Made by a program: the position numbers and the translations under genes. A stretch of DNA of 64,000 nucleotides, taken from positions 1,327,001 through 1,391,000 of the forward strand of contig JAALGY010000037.1 of assembly GCA_032358165.1 (NCBI GenBank), read 5' to 3'. Source of the stretch: Diplosphaera chodatii (lineage: Eukaryota; Chlorophyta; Trebouxiophyceae; Prasiolales; Stichococcaceae). The notes below the pieces were generated by a model. It was not told where the DNA came from. It saw only the letters and a list, made by a program, of their open reading frames with translations, and searched no databases. This document shows, in pieces, positions 21,160 to 32,388 of this stretch (the first letter of the stretch is position 1; every line of letters starts with the position of its first letter).

Positions 21160-23637
21160 ATGCAGCGCGAGGCGCAACAGCCGGCAGCCGACGCAGCAGC
21201 TGCTGCTGATACGCCCGGTGACGCCGCCACCTGCACGCCGCGCAGCAAGCAGGTACGTCCATGTGGGCCGCTGGTGCTGGTCGGCTGCAACCCTGCGCAC
21301 AGCAACGCGTCGAACGACTCTCTCTGAGCCAGGAGTGCAGGCACAATGAGTTCTATGAGCGTCTCGTGTGTTCAGCGCCACTCGTTCTGAGCAAAAGCCG
21401 TGGTGCTTCCGTCACAGAAGCCCGCTCGTGAGGGGCAGATGACGGTGGCGGGGGTCGAGCTGGAGGGACTGTCAGTGGCGGGGCTGGAGACGTGCATCAT
21501 GCTGCCCCGCTGGTGAGCCTGCAGCAGTGTCGGAGTCCTGGCACGGAGCAGCCGGAACAGCTGCGGTGCAGTTGGCTACCGGCCTAGGGGCCACCTGCGG
21601 CGCAGTGCATGTCAAGCGCACAGCCTGGCTGTCGGACGCAGGGCGATGGCTGCATGTATGCACATTAAGAGCCCGTGCTTCCGCCCTGCAGGAAGGTGGC
21701 GTTCGACCTGGGGCGCTGCCCCCACCGGGCCACCCTGCAGCGGTCCGCCTTCATCAGCCATGGGCACCTGGACCACATCGGCGGCCTGCCCGCCTACGCT
21801 GCCACCAGGTGCGCAGGGATAGGCCCCCTTGTGAGCATGCACGAGCAGCGCCGAGAGTGTTTTCTCACTGCACTGGCGCCTGTTGCTCGTGCAAGTACTG
21901 GCGCTGCGCGACGCACTTGCGGGCTGCCTGTCTCAGTAGGAAGAGTACCGGTGCAGAGCTCACAACGTGTCCATGTGCTGATCCATGCTGCATCTGCAGC
22001 TGCCCTGTGGCATCCTCTTGCTGAGCCATCGTACAGACGCAAGACCGCTTGCTCAAGGGCAAACATGCTTTCGCGACGACGTGCACCCCTTCTGCAGGGA
22101 GATGCTGGGCATGGCGGCGCCGAGGGTGTACCTGCCGTCGGTCATCGTGGACCCCGCGCGCCGGATGCTGGAAGCGGCGGCAGCCATGAGCGGCGACACG
22201 GCCTCGGCGTGCCGCCTGGAAGCCCTGGACGTGAGTGGCAGTGGTGCTGCGGATGTGTCAAGTCTGATGGGATGCGGAAGCTTCTACCATGCAAGTGAAG
22301 GACGCACAGGCTAGCACAAGTCTGGGCAGCCCACAGCAAGCTGATCTGCGGTCTGCTGTCAGGACGCTAACTGTGTTGTGGTGTGCAGGTGGGCGGCGAG
22401 GTGTGGCTCAGCAGCGACGCCGTCGTCCGGCCGTTCGCGACGCAGCACAGGGTGCCGTCCCAGGTGTGAGTGTCTTCGCATGCGTCCCCAGGCAGTTTGT
22501 CATCCCCTTGATGATCGGCCTTGCTGCCCCGTGCTGGCCCTGCATGCCATCTCTGCTCCAGGCAAGCATTGAAGCTGCAAACATGTGGAATCATGGATTC
22601 ACATAAAGGCGCGGCCTTGCAAACTGCAGGGCTACGTGCTGTCCAGCGTGCGGCGGAAGCTGAAGGCGCACCTGGCGGGGCGCCCCGGCGCCGAGATCGC
22701 CGCGCTGCGCAAGGGCGGTGAGGTCCGCAGCATGATGTGCTGGAAGTGCCACGTGTATCGTAAATCATACCTCCGTCCGGCAAGTCGCATCGCATCGTCC
22801 GGGAGATGGTGGCATAGCCTGGTGGCATGATGGACGAGGCAGTTGCATATGTGGTCAACATGCTGAGCGTTGCTGTGCTGTGATGGTCACACGACAGAGT
22901 GTTGACCAACGGTGCCAACCTGGCTAACAGCAACAGTGTATGACCAGTCGAGTGGTCATCACACAGGAGGTGACAGAAGCGCAGGAGGCGGCAGAGGTGG
23001 CCTTCACGGGCGACACCACCATCGACTGGGTCCATGAGCCGTCGGCGGCCGCGGCGCTGCGGGCTAAGCTGCTCATCATGGAAGTCACCTTCGTGGATGA
23101 CGCCGTCAGTCCCACAGCTGCCCAAGAGAAGTGAGCAGTGAGCAATGGGCAGTGCCACCACCTGCCTCAGCGATGTTCTGCAGCATGCGAGGGCTGAGCG
23201 CTCCTGCAAAGCCCAGCTGATGACGGTGTACCCACGCTGCAGGGGCCATACGCACATTGACGAGGTTGCAGCAAATGCCGAGGCGTTCCGGCACAACGAG
23301 GCGCTCCTGCTCATACACTTCAGCATGCGGTGCGGCAAGGCATCCGACGATCGACTGCCGTCTTGCATTCTGAGCGTAGAGGAGTGTGGACGCTTGCTGT
23401 CCGCCAAGAAGCGGCCGTGATGCGATGCCTCCTGCCCCTGCTTTTCCAGACCTCGCATCTGCTCTAAGATGACAGTCGCCGGCCATTTGATGGATCGATG
23501 CACAAACTGGAGGTTTATTGCTGCCGCTTTGCAGGAACAGCGACACGGAGATCCTGCAGTCGCTGGATGAGCGGCTGCCGGCGGAGCTGCGGCAGAAGTG
23601 TGTGCCGCTGCTGGCGGGCCGGGACCGCTTCCGATAA
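21160..23637 (+). CDS. Short-form tRNase Z (tRNA 3'-processing endonuclease)
   Basis: Nine-exon model join(21160..21252,21439..21512,21692..21808,22098..22230,22389..22463,22630..22717,22953..23130,23243..23329,23535..23637), 315 aa; all phases close. It is a metallo-beta-lactamase-fold zinc hydrolase that cuts pre-tRNA after the discriminator base. The zinc motif SHGHLDHIGG (His-x-His-x-Asp-His) lies at about residues 79-88. Later motifs follow in the family order: VRPFATQHRVPSQGY (His in the flexible-loop region), EVAFTGDTTIDW (metal Asp), GHTHIDEV and LIHFS (final His). The length matches the short tRNase Z form found in plant cytosol and plastid. Residues 1-31 are Ala/Gln-rich without a clear transit peptide; a second ATG opens exon 2. 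The exon 6/7 join uses acceptor gtcgag|TG, needed to give KGVVITQEV. A 378-codon antisense open frame is a shadow. Confidence 0.9.
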
Positions 23638-24093
23638 CACCAGGTTGTGGCCATCTGCGGGGATGTATTGCAGCGAGAGTGGCAGCAGGGTCTAGGCTTT
23701 GGTGATCTGCTCATTTTCGGCGCCAGAATGAAGTTGCCTCATGAACCAAGCAGATAGAGCGCGTGGATGCAAGTATCCATAGGAAGCACGACACTTTGAG
23801 CAAACTGCTGTGACCATACATGATGTTTGTGCTTAGCACACACGCACATACGTCAGCGATGTGTGAGGCATTGCGGTCAGGCCCAGGATATCGTTCTTGG
23901 ACTTTCGAAAACACCGTGCAAAGAATACCATGGACTTCAATCAATTTTTTGCAAGGCGCATCACTGGCCATCTGGCAGCAGCTGCAGCTTCGTCAGCACT
24001 TCGTGGCAGCCTGTGTCACACTTGAGGGGCATTCCTGCCTTCTGGCATCTGTTTTCCACCCAATCACGCTGCACTGCGTCCCAGCTGTGCCTG
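23638..24093. other. Convergent intergenic region (tRNase Z / MCU)
   Basis: 456 bp between two 3' ends, expected to be 3' UTRs. Nothing else recognised. Confidence 0.4.
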
Positions 24094-26443
24094 CTAAGCC
24101 CGCTTGATGTGCTCGATGTAGCGTCTGATGCGAGCGAGCTTTGCGTTCAACCTGCAGCAGGCCCATGCAACAGGTGCTGAATGCATGTACGATGCAGCGC
24201 CCGAGCTTGCGTTGTTTACCCACAGGCAGCACTTATGGATCGGCAACACGCAGGCCCCCTCACTCACTTGTTGTAGGTCGCGTGGTCGAAGCTCTCCGCC
24301 TGCAGCCGCGCGTTGTGCCACCGCGAGAACAGCCGGTTCTGCAGCGGCTGGTAGTCGAACGCCTCGTTGGTCAGCAGGAAGTACAGGTAGAACCCGATCG
24401 CGGTGCCCAGCGACACGAAGTACGCCACCGGCTCCATAACATCCCAGCTCAGCTCGTACCTGTGGCAATACACGCCACACATTCAAAATACAGTGCTGCA
24501 CGACTGCATGTGCATCACCAATTCCATAGGCGCTTTATTGATGAACAATGGGTGGCTATACAACATGACGTTGTGGGCGCTGTGCGGCTGGGGCAGGGCA
24601 CGGCTGCTGCAGGCGCTCACCAGGTGAGCCAGTAGAACACGGACCACTGGCCGATGAGCAGCACGAAGCCGGTCCACATGACCGCCTTGCTGCGCCTGCA
24701 CTCATACGCATGTAGGCCAACCTCACCACACAGAAACACACATGTGCTTCTATGACGTGTGGCGTCCTTGTACATCTGTCAGCGCGCTGGCCTCATCGAC
24801 AGACCATTCCGAGCCCAGCAGCGGCAGAGGAGACGGTTGCACCGCACTTCGTCCAAGCCAAACCCATCCACACAGGGGCGCGCCTGTGGGCGGCGCGCTC
24901 AATGGCCTGCTTGCGCTCGTCCATGGGGGCCAGCTGCGCGGCGATCTTCTTCTCCGCGGCCTCCAGCTCCTCGAGCTGGTCCGGCAGCGCCTGCAGACGC
25001 GTGTGGCTGTGTCAGCGAGTACATCCGACGACAACCCGGCGCACAAGTAGGAAACTCGTGCAGTCCATCGGTCCCTCAACGCAGGTGCTCTTTTCAGGCT
25101 GTCGTGACCACCTTGCTGAACACCTCATTCGACGACAAGATGACGGGCCCATACATTGCAGCGTAGCGTGCACGCACACTCATCGGCACGTGCTAGTCAC
25201 ATCAATGTCAGACCTCAATCTGTCACCGTATGCTGCGCCGTCTGCTAATGACCAGATTTGCGGTTCCACTCACCCGCAGCACGGACTGCATGACCTCCTC
25301 AGGCCGCAGGAACACGTTGCTGCGGAAGCGCAGCACCACCCCCGTAGCGCACAGCGCCTTGGCCAGCTCCTGCGCCTCCTTCTGGTCCGTCGCAGCCCCC
25401 CTGTAGTGCAACAGTATATCCATCTGAGCATGTCATGCAGCCGTGTCATGTCATGTGCGATCACTTTGCGCACCAGGCTTGACGCTGATCCTGACCGCTG
25501 ATGGCAGGTGACATGAGAAGGTGCAAACGATGCAGCCGGCAGGAAAACGACCCACGAGTTGATGCACAGCTGCAGGAGCTCCGAGAAGGACATGCGCGGC
25601 TGGTCCTGCGACATCCGGTCCAGCTTCTGCCGCAGCTGCACCACGTTCACTTGCTGCGCAGGGGGGCAGGACGAATGTGAAGGGAGAGGGTCGCAACCGC
25701 AGGTTGGCCTGGCAAGACTTGAGGCCATATGCCTCTCCGATGTACCACACAGCATGCACTGGCAAACACGGATCTGCAAATGGATGCTGTACAGGTTGTC
25801 TGTAACGAGCAAGCACCTGGAGCAGCGCTGCTGCCTCCGCTACGCTGGTGGCAGACTGGGTGCCGGGCGACTGGAGGTCCACCGCGTCCGCCGGCGGCGC
25901 CGGGGGCCCGTGGATGTCCTCCAGCTGCTGGCTGAGCATCTGCGCCGCCGAGTGCCGCTCGGCGCCGTTCTCGTGGCCGCCATCATCACCCAACTCGCCG
26001 CTGATCGGCGCAGCGTCCTCGGCCTTGCTGGTGTGCTGCGGCCGGTGCTGCACATTTGGCGGGGGCCCGGGAAACGAGCTGAGCTGCCGCGCTGTGAGCA
26101 GTGCTGTGCTCGGGCTGATACCCCTGACGCTGTGGTGTGCAACACCTGCCGGCTGAGCAGCGTGCAGCAGCGCCGATGTTGCTGCGGAAGGCACATAGTC
26201 ACGGGCTGCCGCTTCACCGTGATCGCCGGCAACGCGGGCAAACGCAAGGCCTGCAGATGTCTGCCATGCTGTCGAGCTGTAATTCGCTGATCTGGCTGCA
26301 CCAGTGCTAGCAACATCAACTATCGACTGGTCCCTCAAGTCGGCATACACCAAGCCAAATCCACAAGAGCCGCATCTGAGCTGCTCAGCAGCTTGCTGAC
26401 GCAGCAGGCCTGAGGCTCTGCTGGCGGCCAGCCGCCTCAGCAT
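24094..26443 (-). CDS. MCU: Mitochondrial calcium uniporter pore subunit
   Basis: Seven-exon core model complement(join(24094..24151,24268..24459,24621..24695,24884..24990,25274..25400,25556..25653,25817..26443)), 427 aa; all phases close. The N-terminus MLRRLAASRASGLLRQQ is a typical mitochondrial presequence. A long low-complexity region (to about residue 205) precedes the conserved part: VNVVQLRQKLDRMS, LAKALCATGVVLRFRSNVFL and RPEEVMQSVLR, then a coiled coil (LPDQLEELEAAEKKIAAQL). The first membrane helix is VMWTGFVLLIGQWSVFYW, followed by the selectivity-filter motif WDVMEP (Asp and Glu rings, about 350-355) and the second helix VAYFVSLGTAIGFYLYFLL. The protein conducts calcium across the inner mitochondrial membrane. 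The intron 24696-24883 uses a GC donor. A further in-phase exon around 25114-25197 (containing GPVILSSNEVFSK) is possible but its acceptor is weak, so it is left out. Confidence 0.9.
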
Positions 26444-26892
26444 CTGCGCTTGCTGTGCACTGGCCTTGATCTGCACGTTTGCCAGATACAACAGTCGCCT
26501 GAGCGCGTCAACTTGCCCGCAGCGGCGATCAGCAAACGCAGCAGCGACTATCTTACTGACGATATACTGAGCTCACTGTGCGTCGTCATGCCAGTGCTTT
26601 GACCGTACACGGGGCAGGCAACGCCTGATCGCGTCACGTGATGCTGAGTCAGCAACGTTACAGGGAGCATCACCAAATTCAGCAGGGTTGCCTCAGCTTG
26701 CAAGTGCACTGCCTGAGGTACTGTGCACAGCGCGGGCAAGGAGCCTCTGTTAAATGTCCACAGAACCGCAAGAGCACGCATTTCTGACAACATAACGCCC
26801 GGTCGATGTCACAACACACTGTTCCACAAGTCCGTCAATACACATGCAGACCCAGAAGGCGGTTGGTGGCTGACAGGCTCAGTGCGCAGCCG

Positions 26893-28895
26893 CTACTGCA
26901 GTTTGGCTGCTGTCCTGGCCACCTCCTGCGCCTCCCGGTCCTTGTCATACTGCACCAATGCCTGCACACACACAGCCTGGGATAGGGCTCGCAGTACCTG
27001 CACATACCCCACCACTGCAAGCATACGTGCAGAATGGCAGGGCGTGCAGTCACTTCGACCGATACAGTTCCAAGGTCTTCAGGCATGTTGACATAGCGCA
27101 CCTGCATGCTGGATCGCAGCTGGAAGCAGTTGATGATCTGCTTCACCAGGAAGCCGGGCAGCGAGAGCGCTGCTGTGACCGCTGCCAGGGGGAGGCCCTG
27201 CAGCAATGCAAGCTCCTTGCTCCACAGGTGCATCATGCAGTGTCCTGTGCTGCTGGTGGCTTCATGAAACTGTTGGCCCACACAACAATGTACCAGTAAC
27301 TCAGGAGGGTCTGCAGGTCGCACCTTCTCAAGGCCGGCTGTGTCTGGCAGGTCACGCAGCAGCCGCTCCGGCAGCGCGACCGGCAGCACCGGCCACTCCC
27401 GGAACTGCTTCCAGTCCAGGGCGTACAGCTGCAGGGTGGACGGTGGCGACATTAGTGTTGCCAGCAAGAAGAACGTCCGAGTGAACTGACAGTACTGCTC
27501 AAGTTGCCTGTTGGTAGATCCCCCAGGGGAGCAGGCAGGATGCATGTCAACCGGCCTGGACAATCGATCGGTCGGGCACACTTCTCAAAAAAGTAGACTG
27601 GGCAGGAAAGTTTGGACGTTGCGGCTATTGAGGGCTGGCTCACCGACAGGTACAGAACTTCGCAGGAGATGCAGCACACGCCCATGAAGATGCGGTTCCT
27701 GTAGTAGGTCCGCACCAGCCAGCTGCGCGACTTCACATCCTGCTCGACAAGGCGTTGAAGGGCTGTCTTTCAGTCGCTATCAAAACTCTTTGTCGTACAG
27801 CTGCAAGAGGCCATCTCTGAGTTTCGAGCTGGTCAGCCTGCATATTGTGTGCATGCATAAAAGTTACCAACACCACACCTTGTGCGTGCTGCTGCCTGAC
27901 ACAAAGGTGGAGTACATCTGAAACCTGCAGACGAGGCAACACATCGTCAGCTTGCGTGCCCAACTGGTGACTGAAGGGTGTAGCATCTGAGCAGCAAGGC
28001 CACGCAGCAGACAGCACCTGACAGTGCAGGTGCTTCACGCTCGCAAGGGTAGACCTTCACCCACCAGTGGCTGAAGATGTCGAGAAACATGAGGGCCAGG
28101 AACGCCATGTAGGACCGTGGGTACAGCATCCCCAGCACCGCCAGCAGCCCTGCAGTAGCTAGCCTGCGTGTGCAATGTCGTCACCCAGCTTGCTGTGTCG
28201 CTGTCTCCTCAGGCCTCGCGACATACTTCCAATGTCCGGGACGTCGGCTGCTGCGCAGAACTGAATGTGACTATGTTGCTTGGCAGGCGAGAGCCACCGA
28301 ACTGCGCCTGCCTGTCAGTGACCATGTCCAGCACGGCACCCAGCGTGGAGGACTGGTTGAAGTGGCGCGCTGCCCGCCCATCAGTCTCATCAAGCACAAA
28401 CCTGCGTTCAAATGAGCACAAACCCCAGTGAAGTGCGGTTTGCAAAGTGCGGTTGCAGCAAGAGTGCCTGAGTTGATGCTGCTGGTGTCGCAGTGCCGCT
28501 GCAGCGAGTCTGATTGACACAGCTGAGATATGAATACCAGCGGACTGGCGTTAATCACATTGGGTCACCATGTGACAAACCGCCAAACTATGGCACATTG
28601 ACGCACCCAACAAAGTAGACTGTCACGCAGTAGTAGGGGTCCCTCAGCGCCACGGCGAACGCAAACAAGGCGCACAGCACCCTTGCGTAGCCTGCAATGC
28701 AGCACGACAGTATGTGACACTGCCAGACCCAGTGTGTTCTAGACCCGCTACGGCGCCATGCGACCCCGGGGCGGTGCTGGGACAGGAAAAGGGTGTGACC
28801 CCATGCACTGTCTGCACTCTCCCACCGATCAAGTTTGGCACGTAGACGTATGTGTTGCCGTGGCGCCCAAAGAAGGAAGGCTGCTTGTCACCCAT
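26893..28895 (-). CDS. PIS1: Phosphatidylinositol synthase (CDP-DAG-inositol 3-phosphatidyltransferase)
   Basis: Nine-exon model complement(join(26893..26961,27102..27197,27324..27428,27644..27739,27879..27924,28065..28163,28312..28401,28607..28691,28826..28895)), 251 aa; all phases close. It joins CDP-diacylglycerol and myo-inositol to make phosphatidylinositol in the ER or Golgi membrane. The CDP-alcohol phosphatidyltransferase signature D-x2-D-G-x2-A-R-x8-G-x3-D-x3-D is complete (DETDGRAAR, then GAVLDMVTDR). Eukaryotic PI-synthase hallmarks follow: FLDIFSHWFQMYSTF, SGSSTHKDVK, WLVRTYYRNRIFMG and LPGFLVKQIIN. The N-terminus VYVPNLIGYARVL leads into the first membrane helix. The length is close to plant and algal enzymes (about 225-250 aa). 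Intron 28164-28311 begins with a GC donor at the AR/GC boundary after TDR. The gene shares a roughly 740-bp divergent promoter region with the IFT52-like gene. Confidence 0.93.
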
Positions 28896-29637
28896 CCTCC
28901 CAGACAGGGATATGCTGTGACTCCAGGTCAATCCAACTGCCGGCCGTGGACCTCAGCACCCCCTTGAAGCTTGTGACGCAAAGCGTCTCATGCTCCCTGA
29001 GCCACACAGGTGCTCAGATAATCAGATGCAAGCTCGGGTCTGGATGCACCCAGCTTCACACTGGTACAGTTGCGATGGCCCACGAACAGGGAGCGACAGC
29101 GCAGTTGGTCTCGCAAGTGTATCTGCTCTTTTAGCTTTCAGGCGCTACCAGTGTGAGATTGTGCATCTCAGCGCCAGGCTGTTTTGACTTGCAAGTGCGT
29201 CAGCACTGGCAGGCATCCAGGGTTTTGGAACGCACAGCAGCGCGCGCCCTGCCACCGATACGCGCAACGGCTCACACTAAGCATGTGCAGTGAGCAGTAC
29301 AATCAAGGTATCACAGAGGCTGTAAGATCGGAGTCACTATGAAGCGCTGTGGTTGCACCGCAGTTGCCACTGACCGGACCTATTGCTGGAGCTTGTTGAT
29401 GTCAAGGCCCACTCCGACAGCACTGCGCGCTGACATTATGTAGTCAGACAGACAGCAGCTTAATGTCACTTTAGGACAGCTTTGACAGCAACTGATGATG
29501 CGAGGGGGGCACGGATGTGCATGCTTGCTGCCAAACCGGGAGGAGGCCTGGGCCAGCGTCAATCTCTACTTTGCAGCGTGAAGCCTGTGCGGGTGTCTTT
29601 ATCAATACAGCATCTCGGCCTGACAAGCGGAGGTGAA
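28896..29637. promoter_or_regulatory. Divergent promoter region (PI synthase / IFT52-like)
   Basis: 742 bp between two head-to-head genes. It should contain both transcription starts. No core promoter motif is obvious by eye. If the IFT52-like start is further upstream, the right part of this interval (from about 29480) could be coding. Confidence 0.35.
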
Positions 29638-32104
29638 ATGGACGATGTTGCCTCCAGGCCTCGGATGGCATCTGGGCCTGAGACACATCCTGCAGCGGCA
29701 TCGGCCGCCGATGTGCGCCATGTGCGAGCAATGCGCAACACATCAGACACACCAGAGGAGCCTGACATCCATAATGCAGCAACTGGACCAGGCGAAAGCA
29801 GGTCAAGGTCCCGCAGCCACCGCAGCGGCAGCTCCACCCCAAAGGCAACAAGCAGCAGCAGACGCCGCCACAAGGATCGCAGCAAAAGTAGCAGCAGCCC
29901 AAACGGGGAAGCTGATACAAGTGCCAGGACGATCCAAAGTCAGCACCCGGCAGGGGGCGGCAGTCGGCCGCGGGCGCTGCTGAGCTGCTGCAAGGGCGAG
30001 ACGCACTCACACCGGGAGGGCTTCCGCCGCCTCGCGCGCCGCTTGCACGATGCAGGTGTGCTGCATCCATGCAGCCATCTGATGACCTAACATGCTGTTC
30101 TTGTCATGTGAGGCAGCACCACAGCCTCAGGTGGGACAGCCGCTCGAAGGCATCGGTAGAGACTGCTCGACTGCATGCTGGTCGCATCTGCTGCGCACCA
30201 CGAGTGGACGGCCGCCTTACCCTACAATGCTGGAGCCTGTCATGCATGTGCAACAGCTGCCACAAGGTGTCGAGGGGCATGTCGGACCCGCTCAGCTGGG
30301 CACACATGTGTATGCCCATGCCCAGTGCAGGGTGGCAGCCTGAGAAGCTCAACCCGCGGACGGCGTCCCTTGCGGATGGCCCGGTGACGGCAGCAGCGCT
30401 GCAGGGCGCGGCGCTGGCCATCTTCGGCTGCCCGACCCGGGCGTTCACGCCCAAGGAGGTCACAGCGCTGCACGCGTTCGTTGATCAGGTCGGCTGCCGT
30501 CAGCTTCTATCCACCACTGCCTGATGCAGTCCAGCCTCCGCAGGCCTGGAGGCAAGAACACTGCTATGCCTCTGCAGGGCGGGTCGCTGCTGGTGTTTGC
30601 GTGCGCAGCGGACAGCTCGGAGGCCGACGTCAGCGCCAACCTGGACCCGCTGCTGGGGCGCTACGGCATTGCCGTCAACCGCGACGCCCTCTTCAGCATC
30701 GTGCAACAGGTGGGCCAGCTTCCATCTTCCTCATTGACCACCATCACGGCCGACTCCATCACGCCATCTGTTGCAGTTGTCCGTCAGATAGCCGCACATG
30801 CAGCAGGGTGCGTGCGCTTGACACAGTGGTTGGGCGGCATCTGCCCTTAGTGATTGTCAAATTCACTGTTATCAATTATTGAATAATGATGATGCAGGGC
30901 GCCCTGCGTCCCAGGGAAGTGCTGGTGTCGGAGGGTTTCCTGTGCGCAGCGGTCGCAGCTGCGGCTGTGCAAACCGCTGCCGCTGCTCAGAGTGCAGCGG
31001 CATCGCAGGAAGCAGCGCAGGGCTCGGACGGCTCGGCGGAGGGGTCGTCGCCGCGGCGCAGCAGTGCAGCGGCAGCAGCGCCCGCTGCGGCGGGGCAGCA
31101 GGAAGCAGCAGCGGGCGGGCCGGCACAGCTGCTGTACTCCGACGGCTGCACTCTGGCGGTGTCCGGCGCGGCGCAGCCGCTGCTGCTGAGCGGCTCAATG
31201 TGCAACCCGCCGCTGCGTCCCTTGGGTAAGGGAAATCCTGACTCGGGTGTCCTGCGATGCCCCATGGAAGCCACTCGACAAGCGCACCATCTGCAGCCGC
31301 TTCTGAGCTGCCTGCTGCCGCCTTTCTGGACTATCACCTCAGAGGACAGGACTACCACTGGACAACACGCCCCTACGGACAGGCGCTGACCAGCAAGCTC
31401 AGTTGCTGACAGCTTCACATACCCTGTAGCGGCGGCCTGGTGTGGGGAGTGCGGCGGCAAGGTGGTGGTGTCCGGCAGCGCTGCGGTGTTCGACGGGGAG
31501 GCCCTGCAGCGGCCGGGCAACGCCGCCGCCTGCGACCTGCTGCTCCAGTGGCTGCGCCCGGTGCGCAGGGTGCTGCTGTGCAGCGCACCCTACTTCCTGT
31601 CAGTGACCGTAACATGATGCAGTTTGTAACGCCACTGCCAGGCTGGGCAAGCAGTCAGCAAGGCTGCACCTGGCTGGTTCATCAACTGTGAACTTAGGTG
31701 CTCTGCTACAGGGCAGTGACATCGACTTGGGGCTGCCGCCAGTAGCAGCAGGTGGTCTCAAAGGGCGCCGCCGCCCGCTTGACATAGTGGAGCAGTCGGA
31801 GCAGCCGCGCGTGTGCTTCCAGGTGGGTGCTACTTCCCTTTGCTGCATCCTTTCCCCCTGTTATGATGCCGGCTGTAGCAGGGAATCAGCAATCCAGCAT
31901 AGACTCAAGAGTGCCACATTGGATGGCGAAACTGATGTGTCCTTTTTGCAGCTCGAGCCGCCGCTGCCGGGTGATTGGACGCAGCTGTTCTCAGACGACC
32001 TGTTCGAGTATGCGCCGCAGCTGCCGCCCGCAGCGCTGGAGCCGAGCACAGAGTGGCACCAGAACAGCTGGTGTCAGCCGTCTACCGGAAAGTGGCACGT
32101 GTAG
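29638..32104 (+). CDS. IFT52-like protein with Ser/Arg-rich N-terminus and shortened C-terminus
   Basis: Seven-exon model join(29638..30055,30331..30488,30578..30709,30898..31225,31430..31560,31712..31822,31952..32104), 476 aa; all phases close. The core follows intraflagellar transport protein 52: KGETHSHREGFRRLARRL, PEKLNPRTASL, LAIFGCPTRAFTPKEVTALH, GGSLLVFACAADSSEADVSA, YGIAVNRDALF, LRPREVLVSEGFL, LLLSGSMCNPPLRPL, GGKVVVSGSAAVFDG and a DIDLGLPP stretch before VCFQLEPPLPGDWTQLF. IFT52 is a core subunit of the ciliary IFT-B complex. Three things are unusual: about 125 residues of Ser/Arg/Ala-rich sequence precede the conserved start, an Ala/Gly-rich insert interrupts exon 4, and the protein stops soon after the LEPPLPGDW segment, without the C-terminal region that binds other IFT-B subunits. 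The N-terminal reading frame is uncertain because another frame is also open there. Confidence 0.72.
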
Positions 32105-32388
32105 GTTCGGGCAAAGCGCACGTGTGGCCAATGCCAATGGTCGGGACTCATGTTCATGCCTGGCTAATAGAATCGTATGTAGTGTCGCCTGAAGCCAGCA
32201 ATGCATGAGATACAGCACCTCGTATGCAGGTCCAGGAGTCTGACGTGCAACAACCATGGTTAACAAGTATGCCAGGGATGACAATTTTACAACTCAACAG
32301 ATGCACACACTGTACCCTCATCACCGCTGCAGGGCCAGAACCCAGCCAAGCAAGCGTGAGAAGCAAGCATGATCTGGGCTGGTGTGCT
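32105..32388. other. Convergent intergenic region (IFT52-like / F-box copy A)
   Basis: 284 bp between two 3' ends. One plus-strand frame stays open past the IFT52-like stop (toward 32208) in a different frame and reads EQLVSAVYRKVARVG; this could be the remains of the missing IFT52 C-terminus after a frame change, but it is not convincing. Confidence 0.3.

Noticed and set aside
22367..23503. 378-codon antisense open frame across tRNase Z exons
   Set aside because: The plus strand has all tRNase Z motifs in order with closing phases; the antisense frame spans introns and has no motif.
30987..31520. 177-codon antisense open frame over the IFT52-like exons
   Set aside because: Opposite strand of motif-supported exons; composition is a by-product of GC-rich third positions.
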